Of a stretch of 64,000 nucleotides of DNA, positions 1 through 10,741 are shown piece by piece. Where the stretch lies: assembly GCA_964058845.1 (NCBI GenBank), contig CAXKVR010000038.1:310001-374000 (forward strand), given 5' to 3'. Under the pieces are notes generated by a model. That model ran no database searches and was not told where the DNA came from. It saw nothing but the letters and a program-made list of their open reading frames with translations. Numbering within the stretch: the stretch's first letter is position 1; each line of letters begins with the position of its first letter. The position numbers were made by a program, and so were the translations under genes. The stretch comes from Carex sylvatica (lineage: Eukaryota > Streptophyta > Magnoliopsida > Poales > Cyperaceae).

Positions 1-199
1 GTCCGTACAGAATGTCATACGGGCCGTATGAAAAGTAGTCAGATGCAGTTTTTCACCCTTTTTCCTGCAAAATACCAAACAAAGCATAGCAGTACCACAT
101 TTCATCGAAATACAAGTAAAAAGTCCACATTCATAGGCTTTAAAGCACAGGTTTCATTGTAAATTAGGGCCATAATTTAGATATAATATGGAGATATCA
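1..199 (-). repeat. Fragment of an Athila-type gypsy LTR
   Basis: This stretch is similar to the last part (plus-strand view) of the gypsy LTR at 33910-34054. Both share a 'cctgcaaaata' block, an 'agcagtaccacatt' block and an end in 'gatatca'. On the minus strand that end is the LTR start TGATATC. It stops abruptly at 199 and copia pol sequence begins at 200. The LTR, or the element it belongs to, therefore inserted into the pol of copia B; the rest lies outside the window. A possible 5-bp target duplication GGAAC (200-204) cannot be tested because the other flank is missing. Confidence 0.65.
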
Positions 200-201
200 G
201 G

Positions 202-1680
202 AACCTAGTTGTACCACTTGATGGGGTGAAACCTATAGCTAACAAGTGGGTTTTCAAAAGAAAAATAGACATGGATGGTAGTATGGCTGTATACAAAGCA
301 CGGCTTGTAGCGAAAAGTTTCAAACAAATTCTCGGCGTAGATTATGATAAAACTTTTTTGCCCGTAGCTATGTTTAAGTCAATTCAGATACTCCTAGCAA
401 TTGTCGCATTTCATGATTATGAAATATGGCAAATGGATGTCAAAACTGCTTTCTTAAATGGAAATTTAGAAGAGGATGTGAATATGACACAACCTGAGGG
501 TTTTGAAGATCCAAAGAATGCTGGGAAGGTATGCAAGCTTCTGAAATCCATTTATGGATTGAAGCAAGCATCACGGAGTTGGAATCTTCGATTTGACGAA
601 GAAGTCAAAAAGCTTGACTTCGTCAGATGCGAAGAAGAACCATGTGTGTACAGGAAAACTAGTGGGAGTGCCATCGCCTTTCTAATCTTGTATGTAGATG
701 ACATACTGTTCATAGGAAATGATATTCTTCTTTTGCAACAAGCTAAGTTTTCATTAAAGAAAGTTTTCTCGATGAAGGACTTGGGCGAGGCTGTCTATAT
801 ACTAGGCATAAAGATCTATCGGGATAGATCAAAGAGACTTATAGGGTTAAGTCAAAGCACATACATTGACAAAGTGCTAAATAGATTTAGCATGCAGGAT
901 TCTAAGAAAGGATTCCTGCTAATGAATTATGGTGCACAGCTTAGCAAGACTCAGTGTCCTTCGACAACTCATGAGCGAAGCATAATGAGTAGAGTGCCAT
1001 ACGCTTCGGCTATAGGCTCTATCATGTACGCCATATTGTGCACTCGCCCAGATATCTCGTACTCTTTGAGTGTAACGAGTAGATATCAGGCTAATCCAGG
1101 CATGGAGCACTGGAATGCTGCAAAGAATATCCTTAAGTACTTGAGAAGAACTAAGGATATGTTTCTCGTCTACGGTGGTGACCCTGAACTCGTAATAAAC
1201 GGTTACACTGATGCCAGTTTCCAAACTGATCGAGATGATTCGAGATCACAGTCCGGATATGTGTTCATACTCAACGGTGGGGCTGTGAGCTAGAAGAGTT
1301 CAAAGCAAGAGACTACAGCAGACTCAACCACCGAAGCTGAGTACATAGCCGCATCTGAAGCAGCTAAAGAAGGTTTCTGGATCAAGAAGTTCCTTAGCGA
1401 ACTAGGAGTGATTCCCAGTGTTCAAGGCCCTGTGGACCTCTACTGTGACAACAATGGAGCTATAGCTCAGGCCAAGGAACCGAGATCGCACTCAAGATCC
1501 AAGCATGTTCTGCGACGTTATCACCTGATACGAGAAATCATAAATAGAGGTGACGTAAAGATATGTAGAGTTGACACAGCCAGCAACACAGCTGATCCAC
1601 TCACAAAACCTCTTCCTCAAGCCAAGCACCAGTTGCATACGGCTTCTATGGGTCTGAGACACATAGGAGATTGGCTATGA
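202..1680 (+). pseudogene. Copia element B: reverse transcriptase and RNase H, 5'-truncated
   Basis: This is the 3' half of a Ty1/copia polyprotein. It opens in frame at a conserved RT segment (VKPIANKWVFKRK) because the upstream part was separated by the LTR at 1-199. The RT active site YVDD is intact (LILYVDDILF, about 690-705). RNase H follows with its acidic residues visible (YTDASF, TEAEY, YCDNNGA). The frame is open to the natural stop at 1678-1680 except for one amber codon at 1291-1293. Tryptophan is expected there (VS-W-KSSKQ), so TGG changed to TAG. The protein would copy RNA into DNA in virus-like particles. Here it is truncated and cannot be made in full. It is followed by a polypurine tract and an LTR, so it is the 3' end of element B. 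Confidence 0.9.
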
Positions 1681-1758
1681 TTCTTTCTTTAGATCTATGA
1701 GATTTTTAGAATATTAGAGATTTGTATAAGTAGGGCTTACGATGATTGGCTCCTAGCT

Positions 1759-1770
1759 TAAGTGGGAGAT
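1759..1770 (+). other. Polypurine tract of copia B
   Basis: The purine run AAGTGGGAGA lies immediately before the LTR start TGTTAG at 1771. The same run precedes the 3' LTR of copia A at 10731. It marks where plus-strand DNA synthesis is primed. Confidence 0.75.
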
Positions 1771-3397
1771 TGTTAGTTTGTAATAATCTAGAAGTCAATA
1801 ATACGATAAATTATCATAAAGCTTTGTTCATGAATTGAGTGATTAAATAAACTGTCATTTTGTTGCCTTGAATATTATTACATTTATGAATCATTCCTTT
1901 ATCTGACTAGAGTCAATAACTGGAATTGTGAAACTTCATAATATAGATGATATATATTTTTAAAAGTCACTAACCGAGGTAATTAGCAGGAACACTAATT
2001 AACCGTTACAAGGTTAGTATGTGGATTAAAAGATGGTCAAGTTTTACAGACCACTAACAAGAGATGTCATTTTAATTACATAGATACATATTCTAGGAAC
2101 ATGGTATTTGACAGACTCCGAATGAAACATTAAATGGAATTGTGTACGTGTCATTAATGTTTTCATTCAGTGTTAAGTTATAAAGTATGAGGTATTCATA
2201 TTTCTTACTGAGAAATGTGTATGTGTGATTGTTATCTAACGCTGTCGGTAAAACGCAGTTATAACGGTAGCTTTTCGGTATACATAACTTAGCTGAGGTA
2301 ATGATGGTTTACCAAAAGTACTATTGTCCATCGTATCTCTATACGAGCTATAGCATCACTGGGCTCCTTGATAGAGTTAGATTATCTGCTAGCGGTATAA
2401 TTACAAGAGTAATTATATTTGATAATCTGCTCAAGATCAAGAAAAGATTAAGTTTGCAAGGATGACACACACCTACCTTGAAACTGATCTGATAACTATG
2501 AGACGAAAGAACTGACACAAGTAACATAGTTTACTGGATCGTGATATTGTACAGTACAGCATCATCTGTGTAATTGAATGGTCATGATGCGTTATGCCAG
2601 ATGCCTCTCATGATTATAGAAGTTAAAACTGTTTTAATTCTATTTACCAACATAACACATATCCTATTGGGTCACACCGTATAGGAGCTAATCGGAGAAT
2701 CTTATTGATTAATTATGATTTGATTATGATTAATAATAAGATGATTATAATTAATTATACATGATATAATTAAATTATAAATGTCATTTAGATGACAAAC
2801 AAAAACAATGGTTAATTTATAAAACGTGCACGACACATTGTATAAAAGTTACCGAAACAACAACCGCAAGAAATATAATTGTTCAGAACAATTATATAGA
2901 TGACATATGGATATTAATTGAATTTTGTCTTTTAAATTCATCATTATCCATACATGTCATCAATATTATCCACAAGGAAAAAATGGTCATTTCACACAAA
3001 GTGGCAAAATCTGAATTGATTTCTTCCAATGGAATTTGTTGTGAATAGGCCAAACTTCGAGGGATATTTTCGTCATCTTGCAACCGACCCTATACCCTAT
3101 AAATAGGGGTGGAGGGGTAGAGAGAAAATCACTAATTTCTGAGATATTGAATCTGTCTGATCAGTTCGGTAATCTATTTTCTCTCTTTCTCGGTTTCTCT
3201 TCCAAATAGTGTTTCGGTTGGAAAAAGAAAGTTATACGTAGTTAACGTATAATCTTGCAGATTTTTGAGAAGTATATTTATGGGATTGGTGAATAGTGTT
3301 TTCCCAAATTTCGCGATATTTCAGTTTTGCTCATTAGTGAATCTGAATAACTACAAATTCGTGAATAGTGTTATTTCGTCCTTTTCTCGGTGAATAG
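1771..3397 (+). repeat. 3' LTR of copia B, first part (split by copia A)
   Basis: The LTR starts TGTTAG and aligns along its length with the LTRs of copia A. It includes a TATA-like box (CTATAAATAGG near 3098). It breaks off at 3397, where copia A inserted, and resumes at 12718. The two pieces total about 2.04 kb, similar to the 1971-bp LTRs of A. Many small differences from A show that it is older. Confidence 0.88.
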
Positions 3398-4570
3398 TGT
3401 TAGTTTGTAATAATCTAGAAGTCAATAATACGATAAATTATCATAAAGCTTTGTTCATGAATTGAGTGATTAAATAAACTGTCATTTTGTTGCCTTGAAT
3501 ATTATTACATTTATGAATCATTCCTTTATCTGACTAGAGTCAATAACTGGAATTGTGAAACTTCATAATATAGATGTTATATATTCTTAAAAGTCACTAA
3601 CCGAGGTAATTAGCAGGAACACTAATTAACCGTTACAAGGTTAGTATGTGGATTAAAAGATGGTCAAGTTTTACAGACCACTGACAAGAGATGTCATTTT
3701 AATCACATAAATACATGTTCTAGGAACATGGTATTTGACAGACCCCGAATGAAACATTAAATGGAATTGTGTACGTGTCATTAATGTTTTCATTCAGTGT
3801 TAAGTTCTAAAGTATGAGGTATTCATCTTTCCTACTAATAAATGTGTATGTGTGATTGTTATCTAACGCTGTCGGTAAAACGCAGTTATAACGGTAGCTT
3901 TTCGGTACACATAACTTAGCTGAGGTAGTGATGGTTTACCAAAAGTACTATTGTCCCTCGTATCTCTATACGAGCTATAGCATCACTGGGCCCCTTGATA
4001 GAGTAAGATTATCTGCTAGCGGTATAATTACAAGAGTAATTATATTTGATAATCTGCTCAAGATCAAGAAAAGATTAAGTTTGCAAGGATGACACACACC
4101 TACCTTGAAACTGATCTGATAGCTATGAGACGAAAGAACTGACACGAGTAAAATAGTTTACTGGATCGTGATATTGTACAGTACAGCATCATCTGTGTAA
4201 TTGGATGGTCATGACGCGTTATGCCAGATGCCTCTCATGATTATAGAAGTTAAAACAGTTTTAATTCTATTTACCAACATAACACAGATCCTATTGGGTC
4301 ACACCGTATAGGAGCTAATTGGAGAATCTTATTGATTAATTATAAATTGATTATAATTAATATTAAGATGGTTATAATTAATTATACATGATATAATTAA
4401 ATTATAAATGTCATATAAATTGGCAAAGCAAAAACAAAAGGTTAATTTATAAACGTACCCGTTACGTTGTATAAAAGTTACCGAAACAACAAACCGCAAG
4501 AAATATAATTGTTCAGAATAATTATACGGATGTTAAATTAAATTTGGGCCAAGGGCATTTTGGTCTTTTT

Positions 4571-4690
4571 ACACATGACATGTCATCATCCTTATCCACA
4601 TGACATGTCATCATCCTTATCCATTCAATGGCATTTCCGTAAATGGCATTTTGGTAAATGGCATTTCCGTAAATGGCATTTTCGTAATTC
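4571..4690 (+). repeat. Tandem repeats in the U3 of the copia A LTR
   Basis: Two copies of a 25-bp unit contain the palindrome ACATGACATGTCAT. Four 15-bp units of the type AAATGGCATTTCCGT follow. The array lies just upstream of the TATA box and is also present in the 3' LTR (about 11917-12034). The older LTR of B lacks it at the equivalent place (about 2930-3070). It could be a promoter-proximal enhancer; that role is inferred from position only. Confidence 0.75.
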
Positions 4691-4708
4691 CTGAACCTCC
4701 TCAAATGC

Positions 4709-4718
4709 CTATAAATAG
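4709..4718 (+). promoter_or_regulatory. Putative TATA box of the copia A LTR
   Basis: The sequence CTATAAATAGAG follows the U3 repeats and precedes the long R/U5 part of the LTR. An equivalent box is present in the B LTR near 3098 and in the 3' LTR of A near 12053. Confidence 0.6.
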
Positions 4719-5369
4719 AGGGGTGAGGGTAAGAGAAAAACTTGCTAATTCACATCGTATCGGATTGTCAGATCGATTCGAGTTTCTATTTTCTCTCTTT
4801 TTCGGTTGCGGTAGTTTACGGGATTCGGGATTCGGAAATAATAGATTTGCGAAAGTCGCGGTATTTCTGTTTTTGCTTATTAGTGAATCAGAATAACTGC
4901 GGGTTGTGAATAGTGTTATTTCGTCCTTTTCTCGGTGAATAGTGTTTTTGCAGAAAACCGCGGTTTACGGTATTTCTGGCAATAAGAAATAAACCGCTCT
5001 CTGGTTAGTCCTGGTGGATAACCGATAGAGGTATCACACGTGTGATACTCCGAGACGAGTCATTCCCTGGTGTAGCTCTTCTCGCTCGGTCTGCTTTCCA
5101 ATCAGAATTTGGAAACAAGGTATATACAAGTTATATTAATCTATTTAACTGGTAAGTAGATTAATGTTTTAGAAATCAATTATGGAGTAGATCTGTAAAA
5201 GGATTAAATAGGGTTCTGATGTCAAAGGAATACGGAAGGTGGACCCCTTGGAATGTTTCCTGACATACCCCGTTTAATCCTTGGATTAAGATTAGAAGTA
5301 AAATTTTTGTTTTACGTTCTTTCCGCACTTAATCAAATCAATGGGTTTGAACTGTCAAAACCCCAACAG

Positions 5370-5381
5370 TGGTATCAGAGC
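5370..5381 (+). other. Primer-binding site, initiator tRNA-Met type (copia A)
   Basis: TGGTATCAGAGC follows the LTR end CAACA after one base. It is the usual plant copia primer site, complementary to the 3' end of initiator tRNA-Met. Confidence 0.9.
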
Positions 5382-6990
5382 ACAAGGCTCTCCTGCTTAT
5401 TGATTTTCTAAAAGTTATAACTTATGCAAATTAGATGCATATACCGCATATCGGTTTAATTCTTACATTTGCAGATTAAGTCCAAACCGATTAGAAATGA
5501 GATTTTCTTGGTTCTGTTCTACCGACTAAGAAAGTTAAATTAGATTTAAGCTTTCTTTATGCTTTCTTATGAAATGTAAACTTTTACATTTCTTGGATCG
5601 GTTTTCCGACCGAGAAAGATAAAATAGGATTTTATGCTTTCTTTATGTTTTCGTTCTAAAAAAAAACTTTCAACTGCGTTTGAGTATATCTAAGAATGTG
5701 ATGAAGCAATAAAGTACCTGAGTAAGAGCTGTTAATCTCCACCCGTAAAAGACAAGGTTAATGTCAAGAAAAGTCTCGGCTTTTCTACTAACCCCTTTTA
5801 CGTGTCCTGATAGCTGGCCCAAAGGGAACTTTGTCACGTTACCAAATTACTTTAACGCTTTTGAAATGGCAAAATGTAACTCTTTCGCCTTTTCGAAAAC
5901 CTTCGGATAAGTAAAGTTCATCGAAGAATGTGATGAAGCAATAAAGTATCTTAGTAAGAGCTGTCATTTCCACACCGTAAAAGAGATGGTTCTGTCTAGG
6001 AAAGACTGAGTCTAAGAGGTCCTCTTGACCCCGGTCTTTCCTGGGAGCCCCTTTTACATGTCCTAATGGCTGGCCGAAAAGAAACTTTGTCACATTACCA
6101 AATTGCTTTATGGACCGAAAAGAATATCTGATTTTAAAACATATAAATTGTTTATGTGCTTTAAACGGTATGAATAAGAACTGAGCATAGCTGCAAAATA
6201 AAGAATTAGTAACTGATAAATAATATACCTGACTTGGTCCCGTATATAAGTAAATTAGATTTACTGCTTTGATATGAAATGTATAAATTAGATTTATCGC
6301 TTTCAAAGGAACCGTGAAAGAACGTGATGTCAAAGAAAGATTTGTGCAGGAACTCACCTTTGTCTTTCTGGCAGACGACTTTCACGTGTCCGTAAGAATG
6401 TCTAAAGTCAGTTACAAGAACTGACTGCTTAACAAAGCTAAGCATGTGAAATAGATTTTGATGCCGAAGGAATACGGAGGGTGGACACCCCTGGAATGTT
6501 TCCTGACATATCTATTTTAAAGATTGCTGGCACTGTTAAGCATAAACACCAACCCATTAATTAAGTAATATGCCCTTCCTACTCTATCCTCCTCACATCA
6601 TTGTTCATTGGTTGACGGGTCTTGCTCAGCAAGCGTCGCCTTTTACCTTTGGTGGTCGAGGGTTATGTCCGACATATCAAACCAAATAGAGTGAGGTTAC
6701 TTACCAATGATTTCCAAAACAGTTTTGGGCTTGGGGCAAAGTCTTCGTTAAAAACACGTGATGTTTTAACGAAACCAAGAATCACAAGAAGATGTGATTA
6801 GCAAGTTTGCTTACCTGAAAATAACTAATGGCTGAGTCATGCGTAAAAGCTGGCTTGTACATTAATGAAGATAGGGATCTTGGTTCTACTACAAATGGGA
6901 ATAGAACAAAATTGTAGTGGGAGTTTTATTATTTGAATAAAGCATTACATGAACAAAGCTAAAAATCTTTACATTTTAACGTTGTAGAAC
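5382..6990 (+). other. Long untranslated leader of copia A with repeated hairpin modules
   Basis: I see no convincing coding sequence in this 1.6 kb. It contains three related modules (about 5690-5850, 5930-6140 and 6300-6400). Each opens with an arm like GTAAAAG and closes with the complementary arm CTTTTAC followed by 'gtcc'. An inner inverted repeat lies between the arms. In the third module the arms read GTGAAAG and CTTTCAC, a paired change. A fourth module at about 6460-6515 repeats the inverted repeat found at the LTR end. The inverted copy C carries the same kind of leader at 14285-15982. Packaging or dimerisation roles are possible but inferred. Confidence 0.6.
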
Positions 6991-7830
6991 ATGACTAAAT
7001 GAAACGTCTTTCTCATTACGTTCCTTACTCGAAAAGAAAGACACACGTAAGAAAAAGGAATATGTTCTGAATACACCGGTCCCTACTAAAATAGTAGAGA
7101 GCAGCTCTATCAGTACTCACATGCTTCGTAGGACAAGCAATGTTGAGAAGCTGAAGAAGCTTAACTGTTCGTTGAGCCACGAGTTGGACACGGACATTAT
7201 CCTGAACTCACTTCCTCCCAGCTATTCGGGGTTTATCGTGAACTCCCATAAGCATGGGATGGATAAGAGCTTGCAGGAGCTCCAAGGGATGATTGAGGGT
7301 CAAGGATGGGGACATAGAGAAGAGCTCTCATGTCTTCATGATCCAAGAAGGTGGGAGGAAGATCAAGAAAGCGAAAAAGGAAAACGGCTACTAAGTACAA
7401 AGGCAAAGGGAAGCAGGTTCTTAATCAGAACACTCCCAAGATAAAGGTCTCTGCTTCCTATGACTGCTATTACTATAATAGCAAGAGTCACTGGAAGAGA
7501 AACTGCCCGAGGTATCTGGAAGATCTGAAATCTGAGAGAGACTCAGAAGTTTCAGTCTCTGGTATCAATGATATTGAAGTTAATGTTGCGACCTCTTTTA
7601 ATAATTCGGTATTGAATACCAGATCATGTGCTCATATTTGTATGAATATGCACGCACTAATAAATAAGAGGAAGTTACGCAATAAGGAAGTACAACTCCG
7701 AGTTGGAAACGGAGCATGAGTTGCAAGCCGTTACAGTCGGTATGATAGAGTTGTATTTGCCTAGCGGGCTTGTAAATGGAATTAGAAAATGTATATTTTG
7801 TTCCAAGCATTTCCAGAAACATCATTTCAA
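6991..7830 (+). pseudogene. Copia A gag and protease remnant
   Basis: Gag C-terminal sequence is recognisable in two frames (HELDTDIILNSLPPSYSGF, then KYKGKGKQ). Frameshifts occur near 7000-7120 and 7350. The ATG at 6991 matches the gag start of copy C, but its frame stops after three codons. The zinc knuckle at about 7460-7505 reads C-Y-Y-Y-N-S-K-S-H-W-K-R-N-C, so the second Cys is Tyr. The protease active site, expected DTG, is NTR (about 7615-7625). The N-terminal half of a normal copia Gag is not visible. The product would package RNA and cut the polyprotein; this copy can do neither. Confidence 0.8.
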
Positions 7831-7849
7831 TCTCGTGTTAAGAGATGAA

Positions 7850-8811
7850 TGATTTCTCTTTTGTTATAAAAGATAATAGATGTCTATTTATAAAATTGAG
7901 ACATATTATGGATCCTCTTGTATGATGAATGATCTATATATATTGGAAATGAACAAACCCGTGTTTAACATCAATAACAAACGACTCAAAGCATCTCATG
8001 AAAGTACGACTTACATGAGGCATTGTCGCCTTGGTCATATAAATGAGAAACGCATCAAGAAGTTACAAGAAATTGGATTTCTTGATAGATTTGATCTTGA
8101 ATCAATTAAACACGTGCGAATCTTGTTTACATGGAAAAATGACCAATGCGTCTTTCTCCAAAAGGGACGAAAGGGCAAGTGACTTATTAGGTATTATATA
8201 CACGGATGTATGTGGACCTATAAGTACTTATGCAAGAAACAGTTATTACTACTTTATCACTTTTACTAATGATTTCAGTAAATATGATTATGTCTACTTG
8301 ATTAGACATAAGTCTGAATTCCTTGAAATTCTCAAAGGATTAAAGGGTCCTTGCAATGAAAGACTTCAGAAGGAACTCTGCTTTGGTCTTTCCGGCATAC
8401 CTCTTTAATCCTTGGCTTAAGACTGAAGTAGAAAATCAACTGAACAAAAGTATTAAGACCTTACGATCGGACCGTAGAGGCAATTACTTGTGTTATGAGT
8501 TTAAAACGTACTTAAAGAAATGTGAGATAGTCTCACAGCTCACACTTCCGGGGACACCGCAATGGAACGGTGTTTCTGAAAGAAGGAAACGAACTCTGCT
8601 GGACATAGTTCGTTCCATGATGAGTAACGCCACCCTTCCAAAATTATTTTAGGGACACGCACTAGAAACTACCGCACGAACAGTAAATATGGTTCCATCC
8701 AAGTCAGTAGAAAAGACTCCGTACGAGTTATGGTTTGGGAAACTCCCAAATATGTCTTATCTTAAAATTAGGGTTGCGAAGTATTTATCACATGCCTGAC
8801 ATCTGATAAAC
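7850..8811 (+). pseudogene. Copia A pre-integrase and integrase remnant
   Basis: A GAG-pre-integrase segment (CRLGHINEKRIKKL) changes frame near 8110 into the integrase core (YTDVCGPIS, then FTNDFSKY). The catalytic acids are still visible as TDVCGP, LRSDRRG and GVSERR. An internal deletion near 8330-8410 removes part of the core, which crosses another frame, and a stop follows KLF at 8650. The downstream piece (TPYELWFGKLPN) has a further stop before RT begins. Several independent breaks make this a pseudogene. Confidence 0.8.
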
Positions 8812-9987
8812 TTGGTCCCCAAATTTGACAAGTGCTTTTTCGTAGGATATCCTAAGGAAACGAAAGGATATTACTTCTATTACCAGTCCGAGAACAAATT
8901 AGTTGTTGCTCGTCATGGTGTATTTTTGGAGAATGAGTTTCTCACAAAAGGAAGTAGTGGGAGTAATGTAATACTTGAAGAAATTCAAGATACATCACAC
9001 AATACAATATCTGAACCAGATCAGATAATCCCACCACTTGATACTTTGGCTGATGAGCATCTGGAAGTACCAAATCCACAAATAGCTGTGGAAGAGGTTC
9101 TAGTCCCGAGCTCAAGTACTTCAACGCAAGTTGAAGTAGAACTGGATCCGCATACAGTTGTGGATCAAGTTCGACAGCCCGAAGAACAAGTGCTATGTAG
9201 GTCAACAAGGACAGTCCATGCACCTGAGAGGTACTTGGGACTGCACGAGGTCTCAGTTTTTGATACTGAAGATCCTCTGACCTATGCGGAAGCAATGGAT
9301 AGACCCGACTCTGATAAATGGCTAAAGGCCATGAGATCCGAAATACAGTCCATGTATGACAACACGGTCTGGAACCTAGTTGTACCACTTGATGGGGTGA
9401 AACCCATAGCTAACAAGTGGGTTTTTAAAAGAAAAACAGACATGGATGGTAGTATGACTGTATACAAAGCACGGCTTGTAGCGAAAGATTTCAAACAAAT
9501 TCTCGGCGTAGATTATGATGAAACTTTTTCGCCCGTAGCTATGTTTAAGTCAATTCGGATACTCCTAGCAATTGCCGCATTTCATGAAATATGGCAAATG
9601 GATGTCAAAACCGCCTTCTTAAATGGAAATTTAGAAGAGGATGTGTACATGACACAGCCTGAGGGTTTTGAAGATCCGAAGAATGCTGGGAAGGTATGCA
9701 AGCTTCTGAAATCCATTTATGGATTGAAGCAAGCATCACGGAGTTGGAATCTTCAATTTGACGAAGAAGTCAAAAAGTTTGACTTCGTCAGATGCGAAGA
9801 AGAACTGTGTGTGTACAGGAAAACTAGTGGGAGTGCCATCGCTTTTCTAATCTTATATGTAGATAACATACTCTTAATCGGAAACGATATTCCTCTGTTG
9901 GAATTAGCCAAGTCTTCATTTAAGAAAGTCTTAGCAATGAAGGACTTGGGTGAGACTGTCTATATACTAGACATAGAGATCTACTGA
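8812..9987 (+). pseudogene. Copia A reverse transcriptase, active site mutated
   Basis: A 391-residue open frame starts in the integrase C-terminal region and runs through an acidic, proline-rich linker. The RT then follows (NTVWNLVVPLDGVKPIANKW onward). The RT is closely similar to that of B. The catalytic motif is YVDN (LILYVDNILL, about 9855-9870) instead of YVDD, so one metal-binding aspartate is lost. Two codons are missing relative to B at AFHEIWQ. The frame ends at a TGA where B has an arginine codon. This enzyme is expected to be inactive. Confidence 0.88.
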
Positions 9988-10648
9988 GATAGATCGATTT
10001 GACTCATAGGATTGAGTCAAAGCATGTACATTGACAAAGTGTTGAATCGGTTCAACATGCAGGATTCCAGAAGGGGATTCCTGCCAATGAGTCATGGTGT
10101 ACAGCTTAGCAAGACTCAGTGTCTTTCGATAACTGATGAGCAAAAGAGCAATGAGTAGAGTACCATACGCTTTGGCTATGGACTCTATCAAGTACGCCAT
10201 GTTGTGCACTCGCCCTAATAACTCGTACACTTTGAGTGTGACGAGTAGATATCAGGATAATCCATGCTTGGAACATATGAATACTTCCAAGAGAGTTTTT
10301 GGATCAAAAAGTTTCTTAACCAACTTAGAGTGGTTCCAAGTGTTCAAAGTTCTGTGGACCTCTATTGAGACAACAATAGAGCTATAGCTCAGGCCAAGGG
10401 ACCGAGAACGTACTCGAGATCCAAACGTGTTCTATGACATTATCACCTAAAACGAGAGATCGTAAACATAATAAGATGATTATAATTAATTATAAAAGAT
10501 ATAATTAATATAAAGGTAAAGTAAAGATTTGTAAAAATTGACACAATCAGCAACACAGCTGATCCACTCACGAGAGCCTCTTACTCAAGCCATGTACCAG
10601 ATACATACTGCTTCTATGTGCTTAAAACACATAGGAGATTGGCTATGA
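9988..10648 (+). pseudogene. Copia A RT C-terminus and RNase H remnant
   Basis: Homology to B continues with stops and frameshifts (LIGLSQSMYIDKVLNRF). About 270 bp present in B (roughly 1100-1370) are missing near 10285, which removes the start of RNase H. At about 10470-10525 an AT-rich insert resembles the U3 sequence at 2733-2770. The reading recovers near the natural end (GDWL, stop 10646-10648). Confidence 0.8.
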
Positions 10649-10730
10649 GGTTTTCTTAAAGATCTGCGAGATCTTTTTAGAATATTAGAGATTCGTATAA
10701 GTAGGACCTACAATGATTGGCTCCTAGCTT

Positions 10731-10741
10731 AAGTGGGAGAT
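10731..10741 (+). other. Polypurine tract of copia A
   Basis: AAGTGGGAGAT lies directly before the 3' LTR start TGTTAG at 10742 and is identical to the tract of B. Confidence 0.8.

Larger units (their letters stand above)
3398..5368 (+). repeat. 5' LTR of copia A
   Basis: This 1971-bp LTR is bounded by TG and CA and followed by a spacer and the primer-binding site. It carries a tandem-repeat U3 (4571-4690) and a TATA box. Near its end is a short inverted repeat (GGAAT...TTTCCTGACA, about 5225-5270) that recurs in the leader. Confidence 0.95.
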
